Source: Phycicoccus sp. Root101
GTDB lineage: Bacteria > Actinomycetota > Actinomycetes > Actinomycetales > Dermatophilaceae
Assembly: GCF_001426245.1 (NCBI RefSeq)
Contig: NZ_LMCM01000006.1
Span: forward strand, 532,865-596,864
Direction: 5' to 3'
DNA length: 64,000 nucleotides
Shown here: piece by piece, positions 30,928 through 39,152 of the stretch
How the letters are laid out: each line of letters starts with the position of its first letter
Position numbering within the stretch: position 1 is the stretch's first letter
Made by a program: the position numbers and the translations under genes
The notes under the pieces: model-generated
What the model was told of the DNA's origin: nothing
Databases searched by the model: none
Seen by the model: only the letters and a program-made list of their open reading frames with translations

Positions 30928-31806
30928 TCAGGCCACCAGGCCGGAGACGTCCAGCTCGTGCCGCAGCCGCGCCACGATCCCGCTGAGGAGGCGCGACACC
31001 TGCATCTGGCTCACGCCGAGCTCCTCGCCGATCTCGGTCTGTGTCATCTCCTCGACGAACCGAAGGTGGACGATCCGGCGCTCACGGTCACTGAGCGACT
31101 GCAGGCAGGTCGTCAGGGCCAAGTGGTTGTCCACGGCCGTCGACTCGTCCTGGGCCAGCAGCGAATCCACCCACCCGGACACACCATGAGCGACATGGTC
31201 CAGCGACGCAGCCCGGAACGCCCGGCGGCAGGCCATGACCTCATCCACCTCCTGGGTGCTCCAGCCCAACGAGGCCGCGAGCTCCGTGGCCGTGGGTTCG
31301 GATTGCAGTTCCTGGCGCAGCCGCTCCTGCTCGGCGATCATCCGCTCACGGCTCTCCTGCAGGCCCCTGGGGGGTCGCACGGCCCAGCAGCAGTCACGGA
31401 AGTAGTGCTTGATCTCGCCTTGGATGGTTGCGCGGGCGAAGGCGCCGAAACCGGAACCCTTTCCACTGACATACCGGTTGGCCGCCTTGACGAGCGCGGC
31501 ATGGGCGACCTGCGACAGGTCCTCGAACTCGACTCCTCGTCGGCTGTAGCGACGTGCGCACGAGGAAGCCAGGTCGAGGCAGAGCAGGACGGCGTCGTGC
31601 CTGAGGCGGCTGGCCTCCGTCGCGTCCCTGCACGCGAGCGCGGCTTCGAGCAGCGCCTCCGCGCGCTGGAGGTTCGGGCCGCGACCGGCGCCAGAAGGGT
31701 CGGGGTGGGAAGGCTGGGCAACGGGTCCATGGGGCGCCCTTCGTGCTGGTGGGTATGCACCGGCGCCGCTGTTGGACCATGCGTTCGATCTAGAAAAGCA
31801 CCCCAT
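30928..31806 (-). CDS. SigB/SigF-type alternative sigma factor
   Basis: Region 2 is CARRYSRRGVEFEDLSQVAHAALVKAANRY with the downstream IQGEIKHYFRDCCWAVRPPRG, region 3 LQSEPTATELAASLGWSTQEV, and region 4 LSDRERRIVHLRFVEEMTQTEIGEELGVSQMQVSRLL (parts shown). This is the SigB/SigF/SigG general-stress or developmental class. The in-frame ATG at 31806 gives 292 residues but has no ribosome site. An ATG at 31730 in another frame has GAAGGG ahead and a plausible N-terminus (MDPLPSLPTPTLLAPVAA), so an indel near 31680 is possible. Divergent from a gene set with a SigF-type promoter. Confidence 0.82.
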   Translation of the reverse strand: MGCFSRSNAWSNSGAGAYPPARRAPHGPVAQPSHPDPSGAGRGPNLQRAEALLEAALACRDATEASRLRHDAVLLCLDLASSCARRYSRRGVEFEDLSQVAHAALVKAANRYVSGKGSGFGAFARATIQGEIKHYFRDCCWAVRPPRGLQESRERMIAEQERLRQELQSEPTATELAASLGWSTQEVDEVMACRRAFRAASLDHVAHGVSGWVDSLLAQDESTAVDNHLALTTCLQSLSDRERRIVHLRFVEEMTQTEIGEELGVSQMQVSRLLSGIVARLRHELDVSGLVA

Positions 31807-32109
31807 ATCGGACCGCGCAACACAGGCGGGGCGCGCGCCTGTCCAGCTGGCGCGGCGCGACAGGCGGTCGTGATTCGTCACCGGGGGTCGAGCCGAACCC
31901 GGGTCTCGCGCAACGTTATCCAACCGTGCCCGGTTCGACAGCGTCCGGGTAGTGGGCGCGGCAGCAGATTCCCGAGGCAGCCCTGAAGCGGGCTGTTCCC
32001 TTGAACCCGGGCAAATTGATCCGGCCCGACGCAAGCCGATGCTCGGTGCCACGAGCGGCCAGCTCGAGACCGACTCCCCTCGGGCCGCCCAGCGGCCCAC
32101 CGCCCCGGG
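31807..32109. other. Intergenic, about 300 bases
   Basis: Between the divergent sigma factor gene and the hydrolase operon promoter. No gene with a ribosome site was found. Likely holds the sigma gene promoter, which I could not place. Confidence 0.45.
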
Positions 32110-32136
32110 GGAATGGAACCGCTGAGGACCGGGTAT
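32110..32136 (+). promoter_or_regulatory. SigF-type promoter
   Basis: GGAAT at 32110-32114, 16 bases, then GGGTAT at 32131-32136: an exact match to the GGWWT-N16-GGGTAY consensus of actinobacterial SigF/SigB promoters. A start site near 32143 would give a leader of about 34 bases to the 28-codon ORF. The adjacent divergent gene encodes a sigma factor of this class. Confidence 0.7.
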
Positions 32137-32176
32137 CCCCGTGGTACCGAGTCGGGGCCCATGACCAGGAGGACCA

Positions 32177-32263
32177 ATGACCCGTCCCTTTCGCATGCAC
32201 CAGACGACCTGTCGTGAATCAGTGACTGCGCTCCGCGTCGACTGGATGCCGGAGCGCTCGTAA
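32177..32263 (+). CDS. 28-residue leader ORF coupled to the hydrolase gene
   Basis: An ATG at 32177 with AGGAGG five bases ahead opens 28 codons ending in a TAA that overlaps the hydrolase ATG (TAATG). The peptide (MTRPFRMHQTTCRESVTALR...) has no domain, signal or obvious regulatory codon run. The hydrolase lacks its own ribosome site, so its translation likely depends on termination of this ORF. The role may be coupling only. Confidence 0.6.
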   Translation: MTRPFRMHQTTCRESVTALRVDWMPERS

Positions 32264-32928
32264 TGGCCCAGCTCATCGCGACCCGTTCCGTGACGGCACC
32301 GGAGGGATTGTGCCTCGTCCTGCATGGTGGCGGTTCCCGACGCGGCATGATGCGGGTGAGCCCCGCACACCGCTCGGTGCTGCGGATGATCCCCACGGCT
32401 GCTCGCACGGCGCTGGCCGGGCGTGGTCGGCTCGGCGTCTACCGGCTCCTCAACACCATCCGCGGCTGGGACACCCACCAGACCCCGGTGGTCGACGTCG
32501 AGTGGGCGCTGGACCAGCTCGGACTCGAGTTCGGGCCCGAGCTACCGGTCGCCCTGATCGGGCACTCCCTCGGTGGCCGAGCAGCGTTGTTGGCCGGTGG
32601 AGCACCGCAGGTCCGGACCGTGGTGGCCTTGGCACCGTGGTTGTACCCCGGTGAGGATGTTCCTCTGAGAGGGCGGCAGGTGCTCTTCGTCCACGGCGAC
32701 GAGGACCGAGTCGCCAGTGCCACTCGGGCCATGTCTGTGGCACGTCAGCTGGAGGTCGAGAACGACGTCGGCTTCATCAGTGTGCTCGGCGGCAAGCACG
32801 CGATGCTGCGCCGCCACGGGGTGTTCGATGGCGCCGCTGCCGACTTCGCGGTCAGCACACTCCTCCACGAGCCTGTGCGCGGCCCGGTCTCCGCGATCAT
32901 GCAGGGACGCTCGTGGCTGGAGGTCTAG
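32263..32928 (+). CDS. Alpha/beta hydrolase
   Basis: A 221-residue serine hydrolase. LVLHGGGSRRG near 18-28 is the oxyanion-hole loop, ALIGHSLGGRAALLAGG near 97-113 the nucleophile elbow, HGDEDRVA near 143 the acid, and GGKHAML near 177 the catalytic His. Short, like dienelactone-hydrolase-type esterases. The ATG at 32263 overlaps the stop of the 28-codon leader ORF. Substrate unknown. Probably transcribed from the SigF-type promoter at 32110-32136. Confidence 0.87.
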   Translation: MAQLIATRSVTAPEGLCLVLHGGGSRRGMMRVSPAHRSVLRMIPTAARTALAGRGRLGVYRLLNTIRGWDTHQTPVVDVEWALDQLGLEFGPELPVALIGHSLGGRAALLAGGAPQVRTVVALAPWLYPGEDVPLRGRQVLFVHGDEDRVASATRAMSVARQLEVENDVGFISVLGGKHAMLRRHGVFDGAAADFAVSTLLHEPVRGPVSAIMQGRSWLEV

Positions 32929-33132
32929 CCCAGCGACGCGGGGAACGGGACCACCCGGGCGGCGACTTCCCGCCACCGCGTCGACAACCTGCGGAAGGCC
33001 GGTTTGCGGCGGCCACCCCCGGGTAGACGGACCATCGACACTTGCTCGCCGCGTGATCGACGATCGGAGAACCATGATGACTTCCGCGTCCGGCCGGGGA
33101 CGGACCGAACGGACCAGCACGACCCTGAGCCG

Positions 33133-33900
33133 ATGACCCCGGTCTTCGGCGCCATGGACCGCGGTCCTGCCCAACTGGTCCTCGTACGCCACGGCGAGAG
33201 CATCGGCAACCTCGCCGACCGGGCCGCCCGGGATGCCGGTGCCTCGCGACTGGACCTCGACGCCAGGGACGCCGACGTCCCCCTGTCCGACACGGGACAA
33301 GAGCAGGCACGAGCCCTTGGGCACCATCTCAGGAACCTGCCCGAGGATGGCCGACCGACGGTCGTGGTCAGCTCTCCCTACCGTCGTAGCGCGGACACGG
33401 CGCACCTGGCACTCCGTGCGGCCGCCGTGGGACTCGAGGTGCAACGGGACGAACGACTGAGGGAGCGCGAACTGGGGGCCTTCGACGGTCTCACCGGGAC
33501 GGGGATCCGCGCCGAGTTCAGGGTGGAGTCAGTCCGCCGAGACCATCTCGGCAAGTTCTACTACCGCCCTCCGAGCGGTGAGAGCTGGTGCGACGTCGTC
33601 CTGCGCGTCCGCTCCTTCCTGCGCGACGTCCGGACACTGCCGTCGTCCGACCGCCTCTGGGTCTTCACGCACCAGGCAGTCATCACGTGCTTCCGCTACG
33701 TCCTCGAGGGTCTGGACGAGACCACCCTCATGCACATCGACCGGACGGTGGACGTACCCAACGCGTCGACCACCTCCTACCGACGAGGCGCCGGGGACGT
33801 GCTAGAGCTGGTCGACTACGCGTCCTCGGCGGCGGTCGAGTCCAGTGGAGGCCACACCACGCAGGAATCCGAGCACGCAGGACGCGGGGGCCTGTCGTGA
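33133..33900 (+). CDS. Histidine phosphatase (phosphoglycerate-mutase-like)
   Basis: A 255-residue protein. LVLVRHGESIGNLAD near 15 holds the phosphohistidine RHGE, SSPYRRSADTA near 85 the second Arg, RERELGAFDGLTG the acid loop, and VFTHQAVITCFRYVL the second His. The family removes phosphate from small molecules or proteins. The ATG at 33133 (MTPVFGAMDRG) is preferred to an upstream frame. Its stop overlaps the GTG of the NnrD-like gene (GTGA). Confidence 0.88.
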   Translation: MTPVFGAMDRGPAQLVLVRHGESIGNLADRAARDAGASRLDLDARDADVPLSDTGQEQARALGHHLRNLPEDGRPTVVVSSPYRRSADTAHLALRAAAVGLEVQRDERLRERELGAFDGLTGTGIRAEFRVESVRRDHLGKFYYRPPSGESWCDVVLRVRSFLRDVRTLPSSDRLWVFTHQAVITCFRYVLEGLDETTLMHIDRTVDVPNASTTSYRRGAGDVLELVDYASSAAVESSGGHTTQESEHAGRGGLS

Positions 33901-34790
33901 CGTGGTCGACACGCATCCTCGATGCGGAGGCTCTCCGTGCGTGGCCCCTTCCCGACGCCGGCGGGGGCAAGGACTCCCGTGGACGGGTAGTGGTCGTCGG
34001 TGGAAGTCGCCGTACCCCTGGCGCAGTCCTGCTGGCGGCCGAGGCAGCCGTGCGAGCAGGAGCCGGCAAACCCCAGGTCGCCACCGTGGCCAGCGTGGCA
34101 GTCGCGGCCAGCGTCGCTCTTCCGGAGGCCTTGGTCACCGACCTGCCGGAGACGGATGACGGCGAGATCTCAACCAGTGCAGCCCAACAGATCATCAGCC
34201 TGGCCTCCGACTGCGACGCCCTGCTCTTCGGCCCCGGCCTGCTGTCCCCGGAGGGCGCTCGCGAGCTGCTCGAGGAGCTGGCTGCCGAGCTGAACTGCCC
34301 GCTCGTGGTCGACGCTCTCGGCATGGCCTACCTCACCGCCCACCCGGACGGCCTCAGGCACCTCAGCGGAAGCGTGGTCCTGACCCCCAACGAGTCCGAG
34401 CTCGCCGAGACCCTGCAGCGTGACGAGGACGACGTTCGCGATCACCTGGCCGACTGCTGCGCAGAGCTGGCTGACCGCTCGGGCGCGACCGTCGTCGCAG
34501 GAGGGGAGCAAACGTGGGTCGTCAGCCCGGGTGACGACGAGCGTTGGCGCTACGACGGCGGCGTGCCCGGGCTCGGGGTGGCTGGATCCGGGGACGTCAA
34601 GGCCGGCGTGGTGGCTGGGCTCCTCGCCCGTGGACTGCCTCCTCACGGTGCCGCCGCATGGGGCGTACTGCTCCACGCCGGTGCCGGCCATTCCGCCAGC
34701 CAGCACCTGGCCCCGCTCGGCTTCCTGGCCCGGGAGGTTCTGCCCTGGGTGCCTCGGGTCATGAACCAGCTGTCCGAGAGCGCGGAGTAG
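33897..34790 (+). CDS. nnrD: ADP-dependent NAD(P)H-hydrate dehydratase-like
   Basis: A 297-residue carbohydrate-kinase-like enzyme. GRVVVVGGSRRTPGAVLLAAEAAVRAGAGKPQVAT (part), LLFGPGLLSPEGA, VVDALGMAYLTAHP, VVLTPNESELAETL and GVAGSGDVKAGVVAGLLARG are the NnrD motifs. The family repairs S-NAD(P)H hydrates using ADP. It lacks the NnrE epimerase half. The usual GSGDVLAG motif reads GSGDVKAG here. The GTG at 33897 overlaps the preceding stop. Metabolite repair beside a SigF-type promoter fits a stress role. Confidence 0.87.
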   Translation: MTWSTRILDAEALRAWPLPDAGGGKDSRGRVVVVGGSRRTPGAVLLAAEAAVRAGAGKPQVATVASVAVAASVALPEALVTDLPETDDGEISTSAAQQIISLASDCDALLFGPGLLSPEGARELLEELAAELNCPLVVDALGMAYLTAHPDGLRHLSGSVVLTPNESELAETLQRDEDDVRDHLADCCAELADRSGATVVAGGEQTWVVSPGDDERWRYDGGVPGLGVAGSGDVKAGVVAGLLARGLPPHGAAAWGVLLHAGAGHSASQHLAPLGFLAREVLPWVPRVMNQLSESAE

Positions 34791-35123
34791 ACAGCCTCGG
34801 GCCGCGTCCGCCCGCCGATCGCGCCCAGTCCTGCGGCCGCGACCCCAGGCCCACGGCCACAGGACCGCGACCCCGGGGTCTGCGAGGCGGATCGTGAAAC
34901 GTGTGCCCTGGCGCGTCAACGAGTCCCGTGCCCCGGCTCTGGCAAGCACCCCCGCGCGTGATCCGAGCCGGGACACGGTCACCCACTGTGTGCCCCGAAC
35001 CGGTGACGCCAAACGACGCGCTCACAGGTGGCGACAAGTCGCCACGGGTTGGCGCGGCCCCACCGGACCTCGATCGTCGTGCGCGCCGGACGCCCAACGA
35101 GTCGGACAACTGCTCGGTGCTGG
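34791..35123. other. Intergenic, 333 bases
   Basis: Convergent gap between the NnrD-like gene and the DUF6582-like gene. Very GC-rich with short inverted repeats but no clean terminator. No gene is supported. Confidence 0.45.
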
Positions 35124-35333
35124 TCAGTCGTCCTTCTTCAGGCTCGGATACTTCTTCTCGACCGCTGACCGCACCTGCTTCTTCTCCTCCGCCGTACCGT
35201 GCTGCGCCACCCTGGCCAAGGCGTTCCGTGCGTGCTCGATATCCGGTATCGGGTACTTCCTCTGTTCCGGAAGGGCAAATGACGACTCCTTCAGCTTCTT
35301 GCGGTTGTCGTTGTCACTGAGATCCTTGGACAT
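35124..35333 (-). CDS. DUF6582-like small basic protein
   Basis: A 69-residue protein from the ATG at 35333, with AAGGAG six bases ahead. KKLKESSFALPEQRKYPIPDIEHARNALARVAQHGT (part) and VRSAVEKKYPSL are the signatures of the family annotated DUF6582, found widely in actinobacteria and phage. Charged, soluble, no catalytic residues apparent. A near-SigF-type promoter (GGTTG-N14-GGGTAG, 35365-35389 on the minus strand) precedes it. Function unknown. Confidence 0.78.
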   Translation of the reverse strand: MSKDLSDNDNRKKLKESSFALPEQRKYPIPDIEHARNALARVAQHGTAEEKKQVRSAVEKKYPSLKKDD

Positions 35334-35478
35334 TGCAGACTCCTTGCTCGGGGTTCCACTCCTACTACCCCTTCGGCGACTGCTCAACCTGCTGGCGGCG
35401 TGGTGTGTCCTTCCTTCCCGGTGCCCGCGCCCAAGGGCTCCGGGCCTTGGCTAACGCCGTTCACGTTGGGATCATCGG

Positions 35479-35667
35479 ATGATGGCTGGGAAACCCGAGA
35501 CCTGCCCGAACTGCGACTCCCCCAAGTGGACGATCGTCACCCTTCCGCGCGCACGGGACGAGCCAGGACCGCACAGGATCCGGCACGTCGCCCGTTGCCT
35601 TGCCTGCAGTCACCAGTGGGAGCTGGCGCCTTCGACCTACCGGCCCGGTCAGTCCAAGCAGGGGTGA
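35479..35667 (+). CDS. Small zinc-ribbon protein
   Basis: A 62-residue protein with TCPNCDSPKW near residue 8 and RCLACSHQWEL near 39, two CxxC pairs forming a zinc ribbon. The ATG at 35479 is preceded by a weak GGGATC. The nearby hairpin and tRNA fragment lie 90 bases downstream. It is the last gene before the first attachment site. A nucleic-acid binding or redox role is possible but unsupported. Confidence 0.55.
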   Translation: MMAGKPETCPNCDSPKWTIVTLPRARDEPGPHRIRHVARCLACSHQWELAPSTYRPGQSKQG

Positions 35668-35756
35668 CGCCCTTGGAACAGATCGCTCGCCTCGTCGTGC
35701 ACCGTCGCAGGGACGTCACCGAGGGCGTCGATCTCAGCCGAGGTGACTCACGAATA

Positions 35757-35792
35757 CAGCCCCTGATCTGCGCTTCCGCAGGTCAGGGGCTG
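35757..35792. terminator. tRNA-associated terminator hairpin, copy 1
   Basis: CAGCCCCTGA at 35757-35766 and TCAGGGGCTG at 35783-35792, with an inner CTGCG-CTTC-CGCAG hairpin. On the minus strand it lies just 3' of the tRNA-Val fragment, as the terminator of that tRNA gene would. Confidence 0.7.
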
Positions 35793-35801
35793 TTTCACTG
35801 T

Positions 35802-35842
35802 TGGGCGATACTGGGTTTGAACCAGTGACCTCTTCCGTGTCA
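35802..35842 (-). repeat. att copy 1: 3' half of tRNA-Val(GAC)
   Basis: On the minus strand: anticodon-loop TGACAC, GGAAG, AGGTC, T-arm ACTGG-TTCAAAC-CCAGT, then acceptor strand ATCGCCCA. The anticodon is GAC (Val). The sequence after the acceptor reads ACA rather than CCA. No 5' tRNA half lies at higher coordinates. Only its right side carries arm motifs, so it marks the left chromosomal junction. Confidence 0.8.
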
Positions 35843-35935
35843 GCGACTTTCGCACCGTCCTTGGCCGTCCGCCGGCATCCGTCTGAGCACAACCACTCCC
35901 CCGCAGTCCCCCGACGTCCGCCCGAATCCGCGTTC

Positions 35936-35960
35936 GTTGTCACTCACTTAGTCACTCACC
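35936..35960. repeat. Arm-type tandem motif, right of att copy 1
   Basis: Two units of TCACTCAC separated by TTAG, 94 bases right of the tRNA fragment. It matches the CACTCA-type motif left of att copy 2 (42419-42443), as the two ends of one element would. Confidence 0.6.
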
Positions 35961-36315
35961 GCCGATACCTCGCCCGGCGCCCTTAGCCATGAGACCACCT
36001 GCGTCGACTACCAGTCCCCAGGGCACCTTCGCGGATCGGGACCGCACGCCGCCCGGACATGGCGCGCCGTCGACCCGCGTCTTCCCGCCGCTTTCGCAGC
36101 GTCCTGACCTGCCGACGACGGCCGGAAGGGCCCGCCCTGGATGCCGTTCGAGTGGTCGTTTCTATCGAGCGTGACGGCCTGCTTGGCTACGGACCTCGAG
36201 TTGTGCACCATGCTCTCAAACCCAGCGATGCCGCGATGATCGCGAGGTGTCTGGCTGCACGTCGCACTTCTCTGGTGGGCTCAGCCAATGATGTCTCCAA
36301 CCCGACCCGACCCGG

Positions 36316-36343
36316 TTGACGAATGCTTCACCGTCGATAATAG
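36316..36343 (+). promoter_or_regulatory. Promoter of the ArsR operon, with palindrome
   Basis: TTGACG at 36316-36321 and TAATAG at 36338-36343 with 16-base spacing. An inverted TTAGG-N6-CCTAA (36344-36359) lies at the start site and covers the GTG at 36352. This suggests a leaderless, autorepressed transcript. Confidence 0.6.
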
Positions 36344-36351
36344 TTAGGTCC

Positions 36352-36690
36352 GTGCCTAAGTATTATGACGAGCTGGACGCCGTGATCCGCGCTCTCGCGG
36401 ATCCGACGCGTCGGGCAGTCGTGGAACGGTTGGCCAAGTCCCCCGCCGTCGTGTCCGAACTCGCGGCACCGTTCTCGATGGCGTTGCCCTCGCTCATGCA
36501 GCACCTGCGCGTCCTGGAGAACGCCGGACTGGTCACCTCGCAGAAGCACGGACGCATCCGCACCGTGAGCCTGCGACCGGGCGCCCTCGACGTCCTTCAC
36601 TTGTGGCTGGGCCAGCAACGAACTCCCGCAGAGCACCAGGCCGACCGGCTCGGCATTCACCTGACCCGCAGCACCGCGAAGGAGACCTGA
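36352..36690 (+). CDS. ArsR-family transcriptional regulator
   Basis: A 112-residue winged-helix repressor from the GTG at 36352 (VPKYYDELDAVIRAL). ALADPTRRAVVERLAKSPAVVSELAAPFSMALPSLMQHLRVLENAGLV (part) is the ArsR DNA-binding core. No metal-binding CxC is present, so it belongs to the non-metal group often placed before SRPBCC genes. A TTG at 36316 in frame is unlikely because it is part of the -35. It is followed by two genes it likely controls. Confidence 0.88.
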   Translation: MPKYYDELDAVIRALADPTRRAVVERLAKSPAVVSELAAPFSMALPSLMQHLRVLENAGLVTSQKHGRIRTVSLRPGALDVLHLWLGQQRTPAEHQADRLGIHLTRSTAKET

Positions 36691-36691
36691 C

Positions 36692-37339
36692 ATGACCCGC
36701 GTCCGTATCAACCTGTTCGTCTCGCTGGACGGCTACACCTGTGCCACCGATCACGCGCCCGACGATCCGATGGGTGAGGACTGGGGGCGCCTCACGGCGG
36801 CCTGGGCGGCGACGCGCACGTTCCACGAGCGAATCCTCGGCGACAGCACCGGCATTGGCACGACCGGCATCGACGACTCCTACGCCGCCGCGCACTCCGA
36901 CGACATCGGCGCCGAGATCATGGGCGCAGCCATGTTCGGCCTGCACACGTTCCCCGACGATCCCGACTGGAAGGGGTGGTGGGGTGACCAGCCCCCGTTC
37001 GGCACCCCGGTCTACGTCCTCACCCACACAGCACCGCGCCCGTCGATCCCGATGGCGGGCGGAACGACGTTCCACTTCCGCAACGCAGCGATCAAGGACG
37101 TGCTCGCCGAGGCAACCGAGGCTGCCGGCGGGCAGGACGTGCGCATCGGAGGCGGGGTCGGCACCGCGCGCGACTTCTTGCACGCCGGCCTGGTCGACGA
37201 CCTGCACCTCATGGTCGCCCCGATCGTCCTCGGCCGGGGCAATCGGCTTTGGGACGACCTGCCGAGCCTCGACCTCACCCACAGGGTGACGACGGAAGTG
37301 GCCGAGAGCGGCACGATCCACGTCGCCTTCACGCGATAG
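36692..37339 (+). CDS. Dihydrofolate reductase / RibD C-terminal domain protein
   Basis: A 215-residue protein from the ATG at 36692 after GAAGGAG. RVRINLFVSLDGYTCATD opens a DHFR-like fold. VRIGGGVGTARDFLHAGLVDDLHLMVAPIVLGRGNRLWDDL (part) is the RibD_C signature. Known relatives act on pterins or flavin precursors, but this stand-alone group is mostly uncharacterised. Second gene of the ArsR operon, one base after the regulator's stop. Confidence 0.87.
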   Translation: MTRVRINLFVSLDGYTCATDHAPDDPMGEDWGRLTAAWAATRTFHERILGDSTGIGTTGIDDSYAAAHSDDIGAEIMGAAMFGLHTFPDDPDWKGWWGDQPPFGTPVYVLTHTAPRPSIPMAGGTTFHFRNAAIKDVLAEATEAAGGQDVRIGGGVGTARDFLHAGLVDDLHLMVAPIVLGRGNRLWDDLPSLDLTHRVTTEVAESGTIHVAFTR

Positions 37340-37348
37340 GACGAACAC

Positions 37349-37810
37349 ATGACGATCGAACGCCGGCTCGCCCGCGCCGGGTTCACCCTGACCCGCGACT
37401 ACCCCGCTCCCCTCGAGCGCGTCTGGGACGCGTTCGCCGAGGAGGACCAGAAGCTGGGCTGGTGGGGTGCCGGGGACGCCATCGAGTCCGGCGAGTGGAC
37501 GTTCGACTTCCGCGTCGGCGGACGCGATGTCGCCGAGGGAAAGTTTCACGACGGTCCCGTCTCGCGCTACGAGGCCACCTACACCGACATCGTCGAGCAT
37601 GTCCGCATCGTCACGACGTACGACATGTGGCAGGACGGGGTCCACATGTCCACGTCGGTGGCGTCGTTGGAGTTCGAGCCGATCGACGAGGGCACCCGAT
37701 ATACGCACGTCGAGCACGGCATTTTCTTCGACCAGTTCTGGGCCGACGGGCCGGGCCGCGAAGAAGGCAGCCGTGGCCTGCTCAAGGCCCTAGGCAACTA
37801 CCTTGCGTAA
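37349..37810 (+). CDS. SRPBCC (AHSA1-like) domain protein
   Basis: A 153-residue START-like protein. FTLTRDYPAPLERVWDAFAEEDQKLGWWG opens it, and FDFRVGGRDVAEG and YEATYTDIVEHVRIVTTYDMW follow, the AHSA1/SRPBCC hallmarks of a hydrophobic ligand-binding fold. Third gene of the ArsR/RibD-like/SRPBCC operon, nine bases after the preceding stop. Ligand unknown. Confidence 0.87.
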   Translation: MTIERRLARAGFTLTRDYPAPLERVWDAFAEEDQKLGWWGAGDAIESGEWTFDFRVGGRDVAEGKFHDGPVSRYEATYTDIVEHVRIVTTYDMWQDGVHMSTSVASLEFEPIDEGTRYTHVEHGIFFDQFWADGPGREEGSRGLLKALGNYLA

Positions 37811-38501
37811 CCCGCGCGACTGGGCGGTAGCAGAGCAAGCAGCCCGGGCCGACACCCTGGCGCGCGTTAGCCGAGAAGTGCGACCTCCTTTGGCCAGGGC
37901 CTGCTCGACTTCTCCATCGACGAGGTTGAGGAACCGATCGACCAGCGCCCGCCGGTATCCACACGGTGCCTCGTATCGCCGCCTGTCGACCATCTGGGGC
38001 GGCGCCTCGCAGGCGCCCCTCGGTCAACCGAACTTTGCCGCCGCGACAAGGTACGTTCCGACCCAACGCTGAAGGTGGTCGAGGATCCGTGTCATGGCTT
38101 CAATCGTGCGGTCATGACCCAACCTGGGCTACCCGACAGATCTGCACCACCTGGCTGAGAAGGTGGCGGTGTCCGTCGCGGCACTCGAGCGCGACGAACC
38201 GACACGCCTTTGCCTGCGCCCACCTGCCCGAGTGAACGCCGCCGACCTGCTGCAGCATCAGACGCGTCGAAGCCCCTGTCCGGCCGAGCGTCATCCGGGC
38301 TCTTGACGGAACGATGAGTGCCGAACGTAGGCAAGGACCTAGGGCAGCGGATCGCTCAGGGCCGTTGGCGACTCGGCTGAGGGTCGGCCAGGTCAATCGC
38401 AGGCTTTGCTGCCATACGGGCACTCTCGGCCTCCTGAGCGTCGCGCCTCCTCGCCAGGATACGGCGTCCACGGCGAGCCGCCCACACGGCACACTCGGAG
38501 G
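37811..38501. other. Gap of 691 bases, possibly with gene remnants
   Basis: No intact gene. On the minus strand a 23-codon frame (MTRILDHLQRWVGTYLVAAAKFG, near 38025-38096) stops early, and a second frame at 37790-37993 has protein-like stretches (VDRFLNLVDGEVEQALAKGG). They could be remnants of a decayed gene, weakly supported. Confidence 0.35.
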
Positions 38502-39152
38502 ATGCAGACGTTCCTGCCGTACGCCGACTTTGAGCGCTCGGCGCGCGCTTTGGACCACAAGCGGCTCGGCAAGCAGCGCGTGGAGACGATCCAGGTGATA
38601 CGTGCGCTGACTAGGCCTGGCTACGGATGGGCCAACCACCCCGCAGTGCTCATGTGGAGAGGATTCGAGGAAGCGCTTGGCCGGTATGGCTTCACCTGCT
38701 GCCAAGCATGGGCCGAGCTCGGCTTCGGCGACACCTGCGCCCTCACCATCGCGACGGACCTACGCGCAGCCGGCGTCGACACTGTTCGCACGCAGCCAGA
38801 ACTTGCCGCCGCCGAAGCGATGCCCCCATGGCTCGGGGATGAGGCGGTACACCGCAGCCACCAGTCCGCGCTCGTGCGCAAGGCCCCCGAGCACTACCGA
38901 CCGCTCTTCCCAGACATCCCCGATGACCTGCCATACGTGTGGCCGGTTCGATCCCTGAGGGTCATTGCCGCGGAACAGCGCAGAGCCGACAACGAAATGC
39001 GGCGACAGCAACGGGTAGTCGAGCAAGAGCGACTCGAGGCCGAACGACTGCGCCGCATGCGCAGCCGGGCCGCCAAGAAGGCCTGGCAGACACGGCGGCA
39101 GAACAATGCTCCTCCGACTCGCGCTCGGTCCGAGCCTGACAAGGACGGATGA
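38502..39152 (+). CDS. MSMEG_6728-like protein
   Basis: A 216-residue soluble protein from the ATG at 38502. MQTFLPYADFERSARALDHKRLGKQRVETIQVIRAL (part), GYGWANHPAVLMWRGFEEAL, and later HRSHQSALVRKAPEHYRPLF are the blocks of the family annotated MSMEG_6728. From memory it is related to pyrimidine-dimer glycosylase-type proteins. The C-terminal 60 residues are a charged Arg/Glu-rich helix (EQERLEAERLRRMRSRAAKKAW). GGAGG abuts the ATG directly, so translation may start without a spaced ribosome site. Confidence 0.78.
   Translation: MQTFLPYADFERSARALDHKRLGKQRVETIQVIRALTRPGYGWANHPAVLMWRGFEEALGRYGFTCCQAWAELGFGDTCALTIATDLRAAGVDTVRTQPELAAAEAMPPWLGDEAVHRSHQSALVRKAPEHYRPLFPDIPDDLPYVWPVRSLRVIAAEQRRADNEMRRQQRVVEQERLEAERLRRMRSRAAKKAWQTRRQNNAPPTRARSEPDKDG

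Noticed and set aside
34791-35123. Possible coding frames in the NnrD-DUF6582 gap
   Set aside because: Frames on both strands lack ribosome sites and recognisable motifs.
36316-36351. TTG start of the ArsR gene
   Set aside because: The TTG is part of the TTGACG -35 element; the GTG at 36352 lies at the expected start site.
36533-37717. 394-codon minus-strand frame
   Set aside because: Antisense to the ArsR, RibD-like and SRPBCC genes, all recognisable.
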